From Archaeoglobales archaeon (GTDB lineage: Archaea > Halobacteriota > Archaeoglobi > Archaeoglobales > Archaeoglobaceae): a stretch of 5,420 bases of DNA. The notes below the pieces were generated by a model that worked only from the letters and a program-made list of their open reading frames with translations, ran no database searches and was not told where the DNA came from. The position numbers were made by a program, and so were the translations under genes. Shown here one piece after another: positions 1 through 5,349 of this stretch; the first letter of the stretch is position 1; the number at the start of each line of letters is the position of its first letter. The stretch covers positions 1-5,420 of the forward strand of contig QMZF01000100.1 of NCBI GenBank assembly GCA_003663055.1, written 5' to 3'.

Positions 1-9
1 AAACAAAAA
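1..9 (-). terminator. T-rich terminator after tRNA-Arg
   Basis: Directly after the tRNA 3' end the minus strand reads TTTTTGTTT up to the window edge. This is the oligo-T stretch that archaeal RNA polymerase uses to stop after tRNA genes. It may continue beyond the window. Confidence 0.55.
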
Positions 10-81
10 TGCCCCGGCCGGGAATTGAACCCGGGTCTGGGAGTCCGCAGCCCCCAAGGATATCCGCTACCCCACCGGGGC
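10..81 (-). tRNA. tRNA-Arg (anticodon GCG)
   Basis: Read on the minus strand this folds as a complete 72-nt tRNA. The 7-bp acceptor stem is GCCCCGG with CCGGGGC. The D arm has three pairs and the loop AGCGGATA. The anticodon stem GGGGG/CTCCC contains one G-U pair and encloses the loop CTGCGGA. The T stem CCGGG/CCCGG encloses TTCAATT. The anticodon GCG reads the arginine codons CGC and CGU. Adenine at D-loop position 20, a known arginine identity base, is present and supports the assignment. The discriminator is A. CCA is not encoded, because the sequence continues directly into a T-run, so it must be added after transcription. No intron is seen. Confidence 0.95.
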
Positions 82-103
82 TTTCTCCCTCTTTTCTTCA
101 ATT

Positions 104-120
104 GTTTAAAGGTCTTTCGG
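104..120 (-). promoter_or_regulatory. Promoter (BRE/TATA) of tRNA-Arg
   Basis: On the minus strand, CCGAAAGACC is followed by TTTAAA (105-110). The TATA-like core is centred about 26 bp upstream of the tRNA 5' end at 81, the standard archaeal distance between TATA box and transcription start. The purine-rich CGAAAG just before it fits a TFB recognition element. The tRNA is therefore probably transcribed from its own promoter, not by read-through from mdh. Confidence 0.55.
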
Positions 121-127
121 AGATTAG

Positions 128-160
128 AAAATGGAAAATGTGTAAAATAGATTAAAAAGA
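128..160 (-). terminator. T-rich terminator downstream of mdh
   Basis: Starting 8 nt past the mdh stop codon, the minus strand carries repeated T-runs (TTTTT at 154-158, TTTT at 144-147, 135-138 and 128-131) with no clear hairpin. Hairpin-independent T-run clusters are typical archaeal transcription terminators. It would separate the reductase-mdh operon from the tRNA gene. Confidence 0.5.
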
Positions 161-166
161 GATAGA

Positions 167-1048
167 TCAATATCCAAGCTCAGCAAGCCTTTCCCTCAAA
201 ATTTTTGCCGAATTTCGCAGTGCTTCAAGCTCTTCTTCAGAAAGTGAGTATTCAACGATTCTCTCAACACCATTTTTGCCGAGAATTACTGGAACACCCA
301 CCGACACATCGCTTATACCGTACTCGCCCTGCAAAACAACGCTTGCCGGAACTTCTTCCTTTGTATCCTCGATAATAGCCCTGATCATCCTGTAAATGCA
401 GACCGCTGGCCCAAATATCGTTGCTCCCTTTCTCCTTATAACTTCCGCAGCAATCTTCCTCGTTTCCTGAAGTGCATCATCCCAGTCAACGCTAGTACTG
501 GCAATGCTCTTTGCAACGAACATGCTGTCACCGTGCTCTCCTATGATGAACACTTTTCCATCCCTAACCTCTACACCCCTTGCATACAAGGCGGATCTCA
601 AGCGGGAAGAGTCAAGAAGCCCACCCATTCCCACCACTTCGTTTCTCTGCTTTCCGCTCTCCTTCCACATGATATAGGTCATGACGTCCATAGGGTTGGT
701 TACAACGATTATCTTACTCTCTGGAGTGTGCTCAGCTATCTTCTTTGCTATTTCTCTGATTATTCCGGCATTCTTTGTTGCAAGATCAAGCCTTGACATC
801 CCCGGCTTCCTTGCAAGGCCAGCAGAAACTACAACGACATCGCTCCCCTTAAGCAGCGAGTAGTCGGAACCTCCCCTTATTTCAAGATGCTTTCCGAGAG
901 CTGACGCAGCATGGTTTAGGTCTAGAGCTTCTCCAACAGCAAGGTCTTCGACTATATCGACCAAGGCAATTTCAACGTCCATGTTAAGAATGCATGTATA
1001 GGCTGTGGTTGAGCCTATTCTGCCAGCTCCAACAAAGCCAACTTTCAT
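167..1048 (-). CDS. mdh: Malate dehydrogenase (LDH-like archaeal type)
   Basis: Catalyses NAD-dependent interconversion of malate and oxaloacetate in the cytoplasm. The 293-residue length matches the Archaeoglobus enzyme (294 aa from memory). The N-terminal Rossmann motif GFVGAGRIGS is at 4-13, and Asp31 ends the second strand, which favours NAD over NADP. The mobile active-site loop ARKPGMSR (79-86) has Arg80 where lactate dehydrogenases have Gln, so malate/oxaloacetate is the expected substrate pair. Asn118 in VTNPMD, Asp146 and Arg149 in LDSSRLR, and the catalytic His172 in IGEHGDS are all present. The ATG follows the stop codon of the upstream rhodanese-fused reductase after 3 bases (TAG GGT ATG), so the two are almost certainly co-transcribed and probably translationally coupled. 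No strong ribosome binding site is seen. A stop at 167-169 and T-runs follow. Nothing is truncated. Confidence 0.95.
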   Translation of the reverse strand: MKVGFVGAGRIGSTTAYTCILNMDVEIALVDIVEDLAVGEALDLNHAASALGKHLEIRGGSDYSLLKGSDVVVVSAGLARKPGMSRLDLATKNAGIIREIAKKIAEHTPESKIIVVTNPMDVMTYIMWKESGKQRNEVVGMGGLLDSSRLRSALYARGVEVRDGKVFIIGEHGDSMFVAKSIASTSVDWDDALQETRKIAAEVIRRKGATIFGPAVCIYRMIRAIIEDTKEEVPASVVLQGEYGISDVSVGVPVILGKNGVERIVEYSLSEEELEALRNSAKILRERLAELGY

Positions 1049-1051
1049 ACC

Positions 1052-2740
1052 CTAAGATTGGCTTTCCTTATTGCCCTTGAGCAGCACTGAAAGAATTGCC
1101 ATCCCTCCGTCGACCATTCTAGCTCTGAACCCTCTTTGCATTAGAAATCTTGCAGCTTCATAACCTCTTGCCCCAATCTGGCAAACCGTAAAGATTTCCT
1201 TATCCCTTGGAATTTTATCCAAGGACTCGCGAAGCCTGTCGATAGGAATGTGAATGACTCTGCTATCGTTGATTGGATTACCCGCTTTCTCTTCATCCGT
1301 TCTTACATCGAGAATCACAAAGTCCTCCTCGCTTTCAATCTTTTTCTTCATTTCTTCAGCAGATATTGTTTCAACTAAGCGATCTCGCTTGTTTCTAACC
1401 ACGTTTGCAGCTACGATAACCGCATCTAGAGCCGTGGAAAAAGGCGGAGCGTATGCAAGATCGAGGTTCGCGATATCGTCAATGGTTGCACCCATCTGTA
1501 TGGCCGTTGCTAGTACGTCTATTCTCTTGTCTATAACTCCAAGTCCTACAGCCTGTGCACCGAGCAACTTTCCACTCCTGTCGGCAATTATCTTCACCCT
1601 TATGGGCTTACTTCTGGGATAGTGGTGGAATCTGTCAGGACTGGGAGTTACCGCCGTTATCACATCGTAGCCTAACTTTCTCGCTTCCTCTTCACTCAAA
1701 CCCGTTCTTGCAACGGTGAAATCGAATACCTTGAATATTATCGTACCTAATACTCCTGGAAACGTTGAATTCCCGCCGGTGACGTTATCACCTATAACTC
1801 TGCCATGCTTGTTTGCTGTTGAGCCGAGTGGTATGTAAGCAGGCTTGCCGGTAATTAGATTGATGTTTTCAACGCAATCACCACCAGCGTATATGTTCTC
1901 GTCGTTCGTTTGCATGTATTCGTTCACCTTTATCGCCCCAGTTTCACCAATCTCAATACCAGCATTTCTTGCAAGTTCAACGTTTGGCCTTACACCCGTT
2001 GCAACGAGGACAAGTTGAGCGGGTATAACCTTCTCGCCAATTCTTACTCCGGAAACGGTTCCGTCCTCCGTAACTATTTCTTCAACTTTTGAATTCGTGA
2101 GAACGCTAACGCCCTTCTCCCTGAGATGAGCTTCAACTAGGGCAGCGATTTCAGCGTCGAGGCACGCTGGAAGTACGTGAGGCATTATCTCGACCAGTGT
2201 AACCTTCATGTCAAGCTTCGAAAGAGCTTCGGCACTTTCCATTCCCACAAGGCCACCACCTATTATCACAGCCTCCTCTGCCCCTTCATCCCACATTTCG
2301 ACTATTTTCTCCGCGTCCTCTGCAGAATGAAGATGGACAACGTTTTCCGCATCAATTCCCGGGATTGGTGGCTTCGATGGTTTAGAGCCGGTTGCAATAA
2401 CGAGGTAGTCGTATGGTAGTTCATCTGACTTTCCGTTTCTCTCTATTTCGACAATTTTTTTCTCTCTGTCTATCCTCTTTGCTTTTGTTTTCACCAGCAC
2501 ATCTATGTTCTTTACTTTCTTGAAGAACTCTACATCTCTAACTGCCCCGTACGTAGTTTGCATTAGGTTCTCTATCTCGTGAACAAAGCCCTCGACGTAG
2601 TAGGGCAATCCACAGCGAGAAATCGAAGGGTAGCTTCCCGCCTCAATAACGGTTATTTCAGCCTCCTCGTCTCGTCTTCTTGCCCTCGCTGCCGCCTTTA
2701 AACCAGCGGCCCCACCACCTATGACGACTATTCTTGACAA
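1052..2740 (-). CDS. CoA-disulfide reductase / NADH oxidase-type flavoprotein with C-terminal rhodanese domain
   Basis: A 562-residue pyridine nucleotide-disulfide oxidoreductase of the CoADR/Nox single-cysteine group fused to rhodanese. FAD site: IGGGAAG (7-13), ATG (116-118) and IYAGGD (283-288). NAD(P)H site: IGGGLVGMESAEAL (160-173). The redox residue is Cys43 in SISRCGLPYY. FHHYP (371-375) and LAYAPPFS (428-435) carry Tyr374 and Tyr430, matching the conserved CoA-site tyrosines. The rhodanese domain spans about 455-555, with persulfide-forming Cys520 in VCQIGARGYEA. Known relatives reduce CoA disulfide, CoA persulfide or sulfur (bacterial CoADR-RHD and Npsr; pyrococcal NSR). Substrate preference here is inferred; 'NADH oxidase' is a common alternative label. 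The TTG start (2738-2740) is chosen because GAGGTGAT lies 6 nt before it, the protein then begins at MSRIVVIGGG, and Cys43 takes the family numbering. An open frame runs on to 3007 but crosses the promoter. First gene of an operon with mdh. Confidence 0.9.
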   Translation of the reverse strand: MSRIVVIGGGAAGLKAAARARRRDEEAEITVIEAGSYPSISRCGLPYYVEGFVHEIENLMQTTYGAVRDVEFFKKVKNIDVLVKTKAKRIDREKKIVEIERNGKSDELPYDYLVIATGSKPSKPPIPGIDAENVVHLHSAEDAEKIVEMWDEGAEEAVIIGGGLVGMESAEALSKLDMKVTLVEIMPHVLPACLDAEIAALVEAHLREKGVSVLTNSKVEEIVTEDGTVSGVRIGEKVIPAQLVLVATGVRPNVELARNAGIEIGETGAIKVNEYMQTNDENIYAGGDCVENINLITGKPAYIPLGSTANKHGRVIGDNVTGGNSTFPGVLGTIIFKVFDFTVARTGLSEEEARKLGYDVITAVTPSPDRFHHYPRSKPIRVKIIADRSGKLLGAQAVGLGVIDKRIDVLATAIQMGATIDDIANLDLAYAPPFSTALDAVIVAANVVRNKRDRLVETISAEEMKKKIESEEDFVILDVRTDEEKAGNPINDSRVIHIPIDRLRESLDKIPRDKEIFTVCQIGARGYEAARFLMQRGFRARMVDGGMAILSVLLKGNKESQS

Positions 2741-2742
2741 AA

Positions 2743-2750
2743 ATATCACC
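2743..2750 (-). promoter_or_regulatory. Strong Shine-Dalgarno site fixing the TTG start
   Basis: The minus strand reads GAGGTGAT, an eight-base match to the anti-Shine-Dalgarno end of archaeal 16S rRNA, spaced TATTTT-like from the TTG at 2738-2740. It contains an in-frame GTG that could be mistaken for the start. This is the clearest ribosome binding site in the window and explains how a rare TTG codon can be used. Confidence 0.75.
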
Positions 2751-2773
2751 TCTTGTTGTTTTTTGAGAAGCGA

Positions 2774-2791
2774 TACATAAAGGTTACTCGA
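2774..2791 (-). promoter_or_regulatory. Promoter of the reductase-mdh operon
   Basis: The minus strand carries CTTTATGTA (2774-2782) preceded by a BRE-like CGAGTAAC. Transcription would start roughly 26 bp from the box centre, near 2752, giving a short leader of about 10-20 nt that just includes the Shine-Dalgarno site. Its BRE abuts the BRE of the opposing promoter. Confidence 0.55.
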
Positions 2792-2807
2792 CGGAAGTTT
2801 TTTATTA
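2791..2807 (+). promoter_or_regulatory. Promoter of the coaD operon (probably leaderless)
   Basis: The plus strand has BRE-like ACGGAAG (2791-2797) followed by the TATA-like TTTTTTATTA (2798-2807). The centre is about 27 bp before the ATG at 2829, so the transcript should begin at or within a few bases of the start codon. No Shine-Dalgarno sequence precedes that ATG (CCGCTCCATTCCAGC), which agrees with a leaderless mRNA. Confidence 0.55.
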
Positions 2808-2828
2808 CCCGTCCCGCTCCATTCCAGC

Positions 2829-3143
2829 ATGAGCAACAACGCTGCAACGCTGATTGGAGTTCTAATCGGCTTCCTTTTCGGAATGAGTGGAATTGCGACG
2901 CTCTTCAGTGTCATGAACGCAGCGATAAGTGAAGCTGCAAAGCAGCTCCAAATCAACGCTGCATCAACACTCGTATTGCTAATAGCAGCAATCATACTGA
3001 TAGTCAAGATTAGGGTCGTTTCCTCTTTAATCGTCGGAGCAATTATCGGCGCAACCTTAAACTTAATTCTTGAGCTTAACGGAATCCATCTTACAAACGA
3101 AGTCTATTCAGCAATCCTAAACAATTTCCAAGGGTTTACATGA
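2829..3143 (+). CDS. Small three-helix membrane protein, unrecognised
   Basis: A 104-residue hydrophobic protein that I do not recognise. Three membrane segments are visible: about 6-29 (glycine-rich, with FLFGMSGIATLF), 44-60 (alanine, leucine and isoleucine) and 62-82. A short loop with charged residues (SEAAKQLQ, 34-41) lies between the first two, and a polar 20-residue tail follows the third. There are no cysteines and no obvious metal or catalytic motif. It is judged real, although the opposite strand is also open here, because a promoter is correctly spaced before its ATG and its TGA stop overlaps the coaD start (ATGA), indicating translational coupling. It is the first gene of the plus-strand operon. 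A role in pantetheine or CoA metabolism can be guessed only from position; no function is assigned. Confidence 0.75.
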   Translation: MSNNAATLIGVLIGFLFGMSGIATLFSVMNAAISEAAKQLQINAASTLVLLIAAIILIVKIRVVSSLIVGAIIGATLNLILELNGIHLTNEVYSAILNNFQGFT

Positions 3144-3589
3144 AGAAGAAGGTTGCCCTTGGTGGAACGTTTGAACCACTTCATGAGGGTCACAAGAAGC
3201 TCATAGATGTTGCGGTAAAGCTTGGAGATGTAACAATAGGTGTTACCAGCGATGAGCTTGCAAGAAAAAGACTGCGCTCAGTCCTGCCCTATGAAATAAG
3301 GGCCGAAAACCTTAGACAGTACATACTAAGAAAATACGGCTTCGAACCAGAGATCGTTAGAATTTACGACCCGTACGGTGAAACTCTCGAAATTGACTTC
3401 GATTACATCGTCGTCTCTCCGGAAACCTACAGCGTTGCAGAGATGATAAATGAAAAAAGAAAAGAGCTCGGTAAGAAAGAGATAAAGATAGTCAAAGTGG
3501 ACTGGGTTAGAGCTGAAGATGGAGAACCCATCTCAGCCACAAGAATAAAGAGGGGAGAAATAGATCGCTATGGAAGGCTGATAAAATGA
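3140..3589 (+). CDS. coaD: Phosphopantetheine adenylyltransferase, archaeal type
   Basis: Transfers AMP from ATP to 4'-phosphopantetheine, giving dephospho-CoA and pyrophosphate, the penultimate step of CoA synthesis. The 149 residues fit the archaeal PPAT family. The nucleotidyltransferase signature GGTFEPLHEGH is at 8-18, with His15 and His18 as the nucleotide-binding histidine pair. VSPETY (92-97) and ISATRIKRGEID (131-142, the ISxTR-type signature) complete the active site. The ATG overlaps the stop of the membrane-protein gene by 4 bp, and its own TGA overlaps the next start in the same way, so expression of the three is likely linked. It sits opposite a CoA-disulfide-reductase-type gene across the divergent promoter, which strengthens the CoA context. 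Length and motifs look complete. Confidence 0.93.
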   Translation: MKKKVALGGTFEPLHEGHKKLIDVAVKLGDVTIGVTSDELARKRLRSVLPYEIRAENLRQYILRKYGFEPEIVRIYDPYGETLEIDFDYIVVSPETYSVAEMINEKRKELGKKEIKIVKVDWVRAEDGEPISATRIKRGEIDRYGRLIK

Positions 3590-4107
3590 GGGTAATTGTT
3601 GGTTCCTCGAACCCTGCGAAGATTGAAGGTGTTAGGATTGCATTCCAGCGATTCTTTAGCAATGTCGAAATCGAGGCAAAAAACGCAGATTCAGGAGTTT
3701 CAGACCAACCTTTCAACAACGAAACTGTAAAAGGTGCAATAAACAGGGCAATCAACGTCTACAGTAAGGAATTCGATTTTAGCGTTGGAATTGAAGCTGG
3801 GCTATTCAGACTTAAGAATACCATGACAGGCTACCTCGATTTTCAGGTTGCGGCAATATACAACGGCTCCAGAATAACAATCGGCTTTGGGCCTGGCTTT
3901 GAGTATCCGCCTGCCGTAATTAAAGAAGTGGTAAAGGGTAAAGAAGTAGGAGATATAATGTCAAGAATTACCGGCATTGAAAGGCTGGGAGAAAAACAGG
4001 GAGCAATAGGCTATCTAACAAAAAATACAATAACGAGGAGCAAGCTTACAAGCATAGCCGTAACGATGGCCCTTATCCCGTGGATAAACCCCGACTTGTA
4101 TTTCTAA
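3586..4107 (+). CDS. Inosine/xanthosine triphosphatase-like NTPase (DUF84/YjjX family)
   Basis: A 173-residue protein of the DUF84 family, whose characterised member, Escherichia coli YjjX, hydrolyses ITP and XTP and so cleans non-canonical purines from the nucleotide pool. Visible family motifs are the N-terminal SSNPAK (7-12), SGVSDQPF (36-43), the glycine/acidic core VGIEAGL (67-73) with a following LDFQVAAI strand, GPGFEYP (102-108), and GAIGYLT (139-145) preceding the C-terminal Arg151 helix. The fold resembles Maf/HAM1 pyrophosphatases, and divalent metal use is expected. Its ATG overlaps the coaD stop by 4 bp (ATGA), with GGAAGG a little upstream as a weak ribosome binding site. The actual substrate in archaea is not fixed by the sequence. 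It is probably cytoplasmic, since no signal or membrane segment is seen. Confidence 0.85.
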   Translation: MRVIVGSSNPAKIEGVRIAFQRFFSNVEIEAKNADSGVSDQPFNNETVKGAINRAINVYSKEFDFSVGIEAGLFRLKNTMTGYLDFQVAAIYNGSRITIGFGPGFEYPPAVIKEVVKGKEVGDIMSRITGIERLGEKQGAIGYLTKNTITRSKLTSIAVTMALIPWINPDLYF

Positions 4108-4115
4108 GTTTAGCC

Positions 4116-4955
4116 ATGGATGTGATTAAGCCCTTCGACCCCTGGAAATCGAAGCTGTGCACCTGTGGAGATAAGTACTCATTCAATCCTTACACGGGCT
4201 GCATGCACGGCTGTCTTTACTGCTACGCAACGTACATTCCCAGATTCTACAGCGTACGGCTCAAGAAGAGACTGCTTACAAGGCTGGAAAAGGATTTAAA
4301 GCGATTGGACTTAAAAAAGCCGATATCAATGTCCAACAGCTCCGACCCTTATCCACCCATTGAGAAAAAGCATGGAATAACAAGGAAATGCATCGAACTG
4401 ATGAGAGACTACGGCGTCAAGCTCCTCGTGGTAACGAAGAGCGATATCGTTGCGAGGGATGCAGACATACTTTCGGAAATGAAATGCTGCGTCAGCGTTA
4501 CGGTTACGGGCTTTAAATTTGCAAGGATATTAGAACCGAATGCTCCTCCCCCAGAAAAAAGGATTGAAGCCATGAGAGAGTTAAAGAATGCAGGAATTCC
4601 CGTTGTGCTCCGCCTAGATCCTATCTTGCCTTTCATTAACGAGGACGAGGTTGAAGAAGTGCTAGAAAAATGCAACTTTGTCGATCACGTTGTTACTTCG
4701 ACGCTGAAGCTTAGGGGCGACTCTTTCAGGAGAATTGTATCTGCAATTCCGTGGCTTGAGGAGAGGTACAGAAATCTCTACTTCAAATTTGGAAAAAAGG
4801 TGCAGAACTCATGGTATTTGGCTAAGAACCTCCGGCTCAAAATCTTGAGAAAAGTGGAAGAAAAATGCAATGAAATGGGAATTAGCTGTGCGTTTTGCAG
4901 GGAAGGTTTTCCGTTTAAAGCTAAAAGCTGCGATGGACAGCACCTTTTGTCTTGA
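4116..4955 (+). CDS. SplB-like radical SAM protein (COG1533 type)
   Basis: A 279-residue radical SAM enzyme. The cluster motif CX3CX2C is Cys29, Cys33 and Cys36 in TGCMHGCLYCYA, which would hold a 4Fe-4S cluster for cleaving S-adenosylmethionine. SNSSDPYPP is a core-barrel signature typical of archaeal SplB-like proteins, as are VVTKSD and RLDPILPFINE. True spore photoproduct lyase chemistry is unlikely in a non-sporulating archaeon, so the reaction is unknown. Further cysteines stand at 15 and 17 (LCTCG) and in the tail at 258, 261 and 272 (CAFCREGF then SCDG), possibly a second metal site. The ATG at 4116 is preferred: it follows the upstream stop by 8 bp and leads straight into the family-like DVIKPFDPW. 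An in-frame GTG at 4080 would add 12 residues and overlap the previous gene by 28 bp. Neither start has a clear ribosome binding site. Last gene of the operon. Confidence 0.85.
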   Translation: MDVIKPFDPWKSKLCTCGDKYSFNPYTGCMHGCLYCYATYIPRFYSVRLKKRLLTRLEKDLKRLDLKKPISMSNSSDPYPPIEKKHGITRKCIELMRDYGVKLLVVTKSDIVARDADILSEMKCCVSVTVTGFKFARILEPNAPPPEKRIEAMRELKNAGIPVVLRLDPILPFINEDEVEEVLEKCNFVDHVVTSTLKLRGDSFRRIVSAIPWLEERYRNLYFKFGKKVQNSWYLAKNLRLKILRKVEEKCNEMGISCAFCREGFPFKAKSCDGQHLLS

Positions 4956-4976
4956 TGCTTTTAGATTTTGTGATTT
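4956..4976 (+). terminator. T-rich terminator of the coaD operon
   Basis: Immediately after the radical SAM stop codon the plus strand reads TGCTTTTAGATTTTGTGATTT, with three short T-runs and no stable hairpin. This is consistent with a hairpin-independent archaeal terminator at the end of the four-gene operon. Confidence 0.45.
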
Positions 4977-4984
4977 CAGTCCGA

Positions 4985-5290
4985 GTCTTCTGGTTTAGAT
5001 CATTATCAAGACCTCATACAAATATACACAATAACTCCTCCATCTCCGTAAAACCTTCCTCAACCATTCACACTCATCCAGCTTGATCTTCTAATATCTC
5101 TTCTTCTCAACCTCTCCAACAAAGATGTACTTGATTCCATACTTCTCGACAAGTTTTTCTGCTTGCTTTCCTCGAGCTACTTAATCCCGTGTATCAGTTC
5201 CTGTTTCGCCACGCTTCACGGCTCGAAATACACAAAGCAACCGGAGTAAACGCTGAACCTGATATGCCCAAGAGTAAGATGCTGTTATTT
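4985..5290 (-). pseudogene. Decayed C-terminal remnant of a large membrane protein (possibly DUF2298/YYY family)
   Basis: This is most of the gene-free stretch 4956-5349, and no intact reading frame lies in it. On the minus strand, peptide-like pieces occur in order but in different frames: RFSVYSG (about 5240-5260), REAWRNR (5200-5220), KQAEKLVEKYGIKYIFVGEV followed by EKKRY and a stop (5091-5168), GFTEMEE (about 5035-5055) and GVIVYI (about 5021-5038). The pieces switch through all three minus frames, with stops at 5216, 5181 and 5091. The longest piece has normal coding character. From memory, the order resembles the C-terminal domain of archaeal DUF2298 (Chlor_Arch_YYY) membrane proteins, where a 'VSxYTG' stretch, an 'HExxWR' stretch and an 'LLxKYxVxYIYVGxxE' stretch occur in that order. 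The family match is tentative; that it is a broken protein gene is better supported. No N-terminal part is seen within the window. Confidence 0.45.
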
Positions 5291-5312
5291 TCCCTACCCA
5301 CAATTCCCAGTA

Positions 5313-5328
5313 AGCGCAAGTATTATAG
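5313..5328 (+). promoter_or_regulatory. Promoter of the lipoprotein gene
   Basis: BRE-like AGCGCAAG (5313-5320) is followed by TATTATAG (5321-5328). The box centre is 26 bp before the ATG at 5350, so transcription should start at or next to the start codon. No clear Shine-Dalgarno site precedes the ATG (GATGAGCATTCTCC), again pointing to a leaderless or nearly leaderless message. Confidence 0.55.
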
Positions 5329-5349
5329 CCAAGCAGATGAGCATTCTCC

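Noticed and set aside
10..81. tRNA-Arg as an integration (attachment) site for a mobile element
   Set aside because: No integrase gene and no repeated tRNA 3' fragment is visible in the window; the neighbouring genes are ordinary housekeeping genes.
533..2419. Several plus-strand open frames antisense to mdh and the reductase
   Set aside because: They lack promoters, ribosome binding sites and recognisable domains, and lie fully inside genes with strong motif support on the other strand.
2741..3007. N-terminal extension of the reductase frame (about 89 additional residues, hydrophobic)
   Set aside because: It crosses the divergent promoter region, runs antisense to the small membrane-protein gene, has no ribosome binding site, and would precede the canonical flavoprotein N-terminus. 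Its hydrophobic look is a mirror effect of the opposite-strand gene.
4080..4115. GTG start for the radical SAM gene, adding 12 residues
   Set aside because: It would overlap the previous gene by 28 bp without a ribosome binding site; the ATG at 4116 begins at the conserved-looking part. Not fully excluded.
3507..4675. Minus-strand open frames opposite coaD/DUF84 and the radical SAM gene
   Set aside because: They are shadows of well-supported plus-strand genes with no start signals or family motifs of their own.
5091..5180. The KYGIKYIFVGEV frame as an intact small gene
   Set aside because: It spans only about 29 codons between a TAA and a TAG, has no start codon in a sensible place, no promoter and no ribosome binding site; the flanking pieces in other frames fit a decayed larger gene better.
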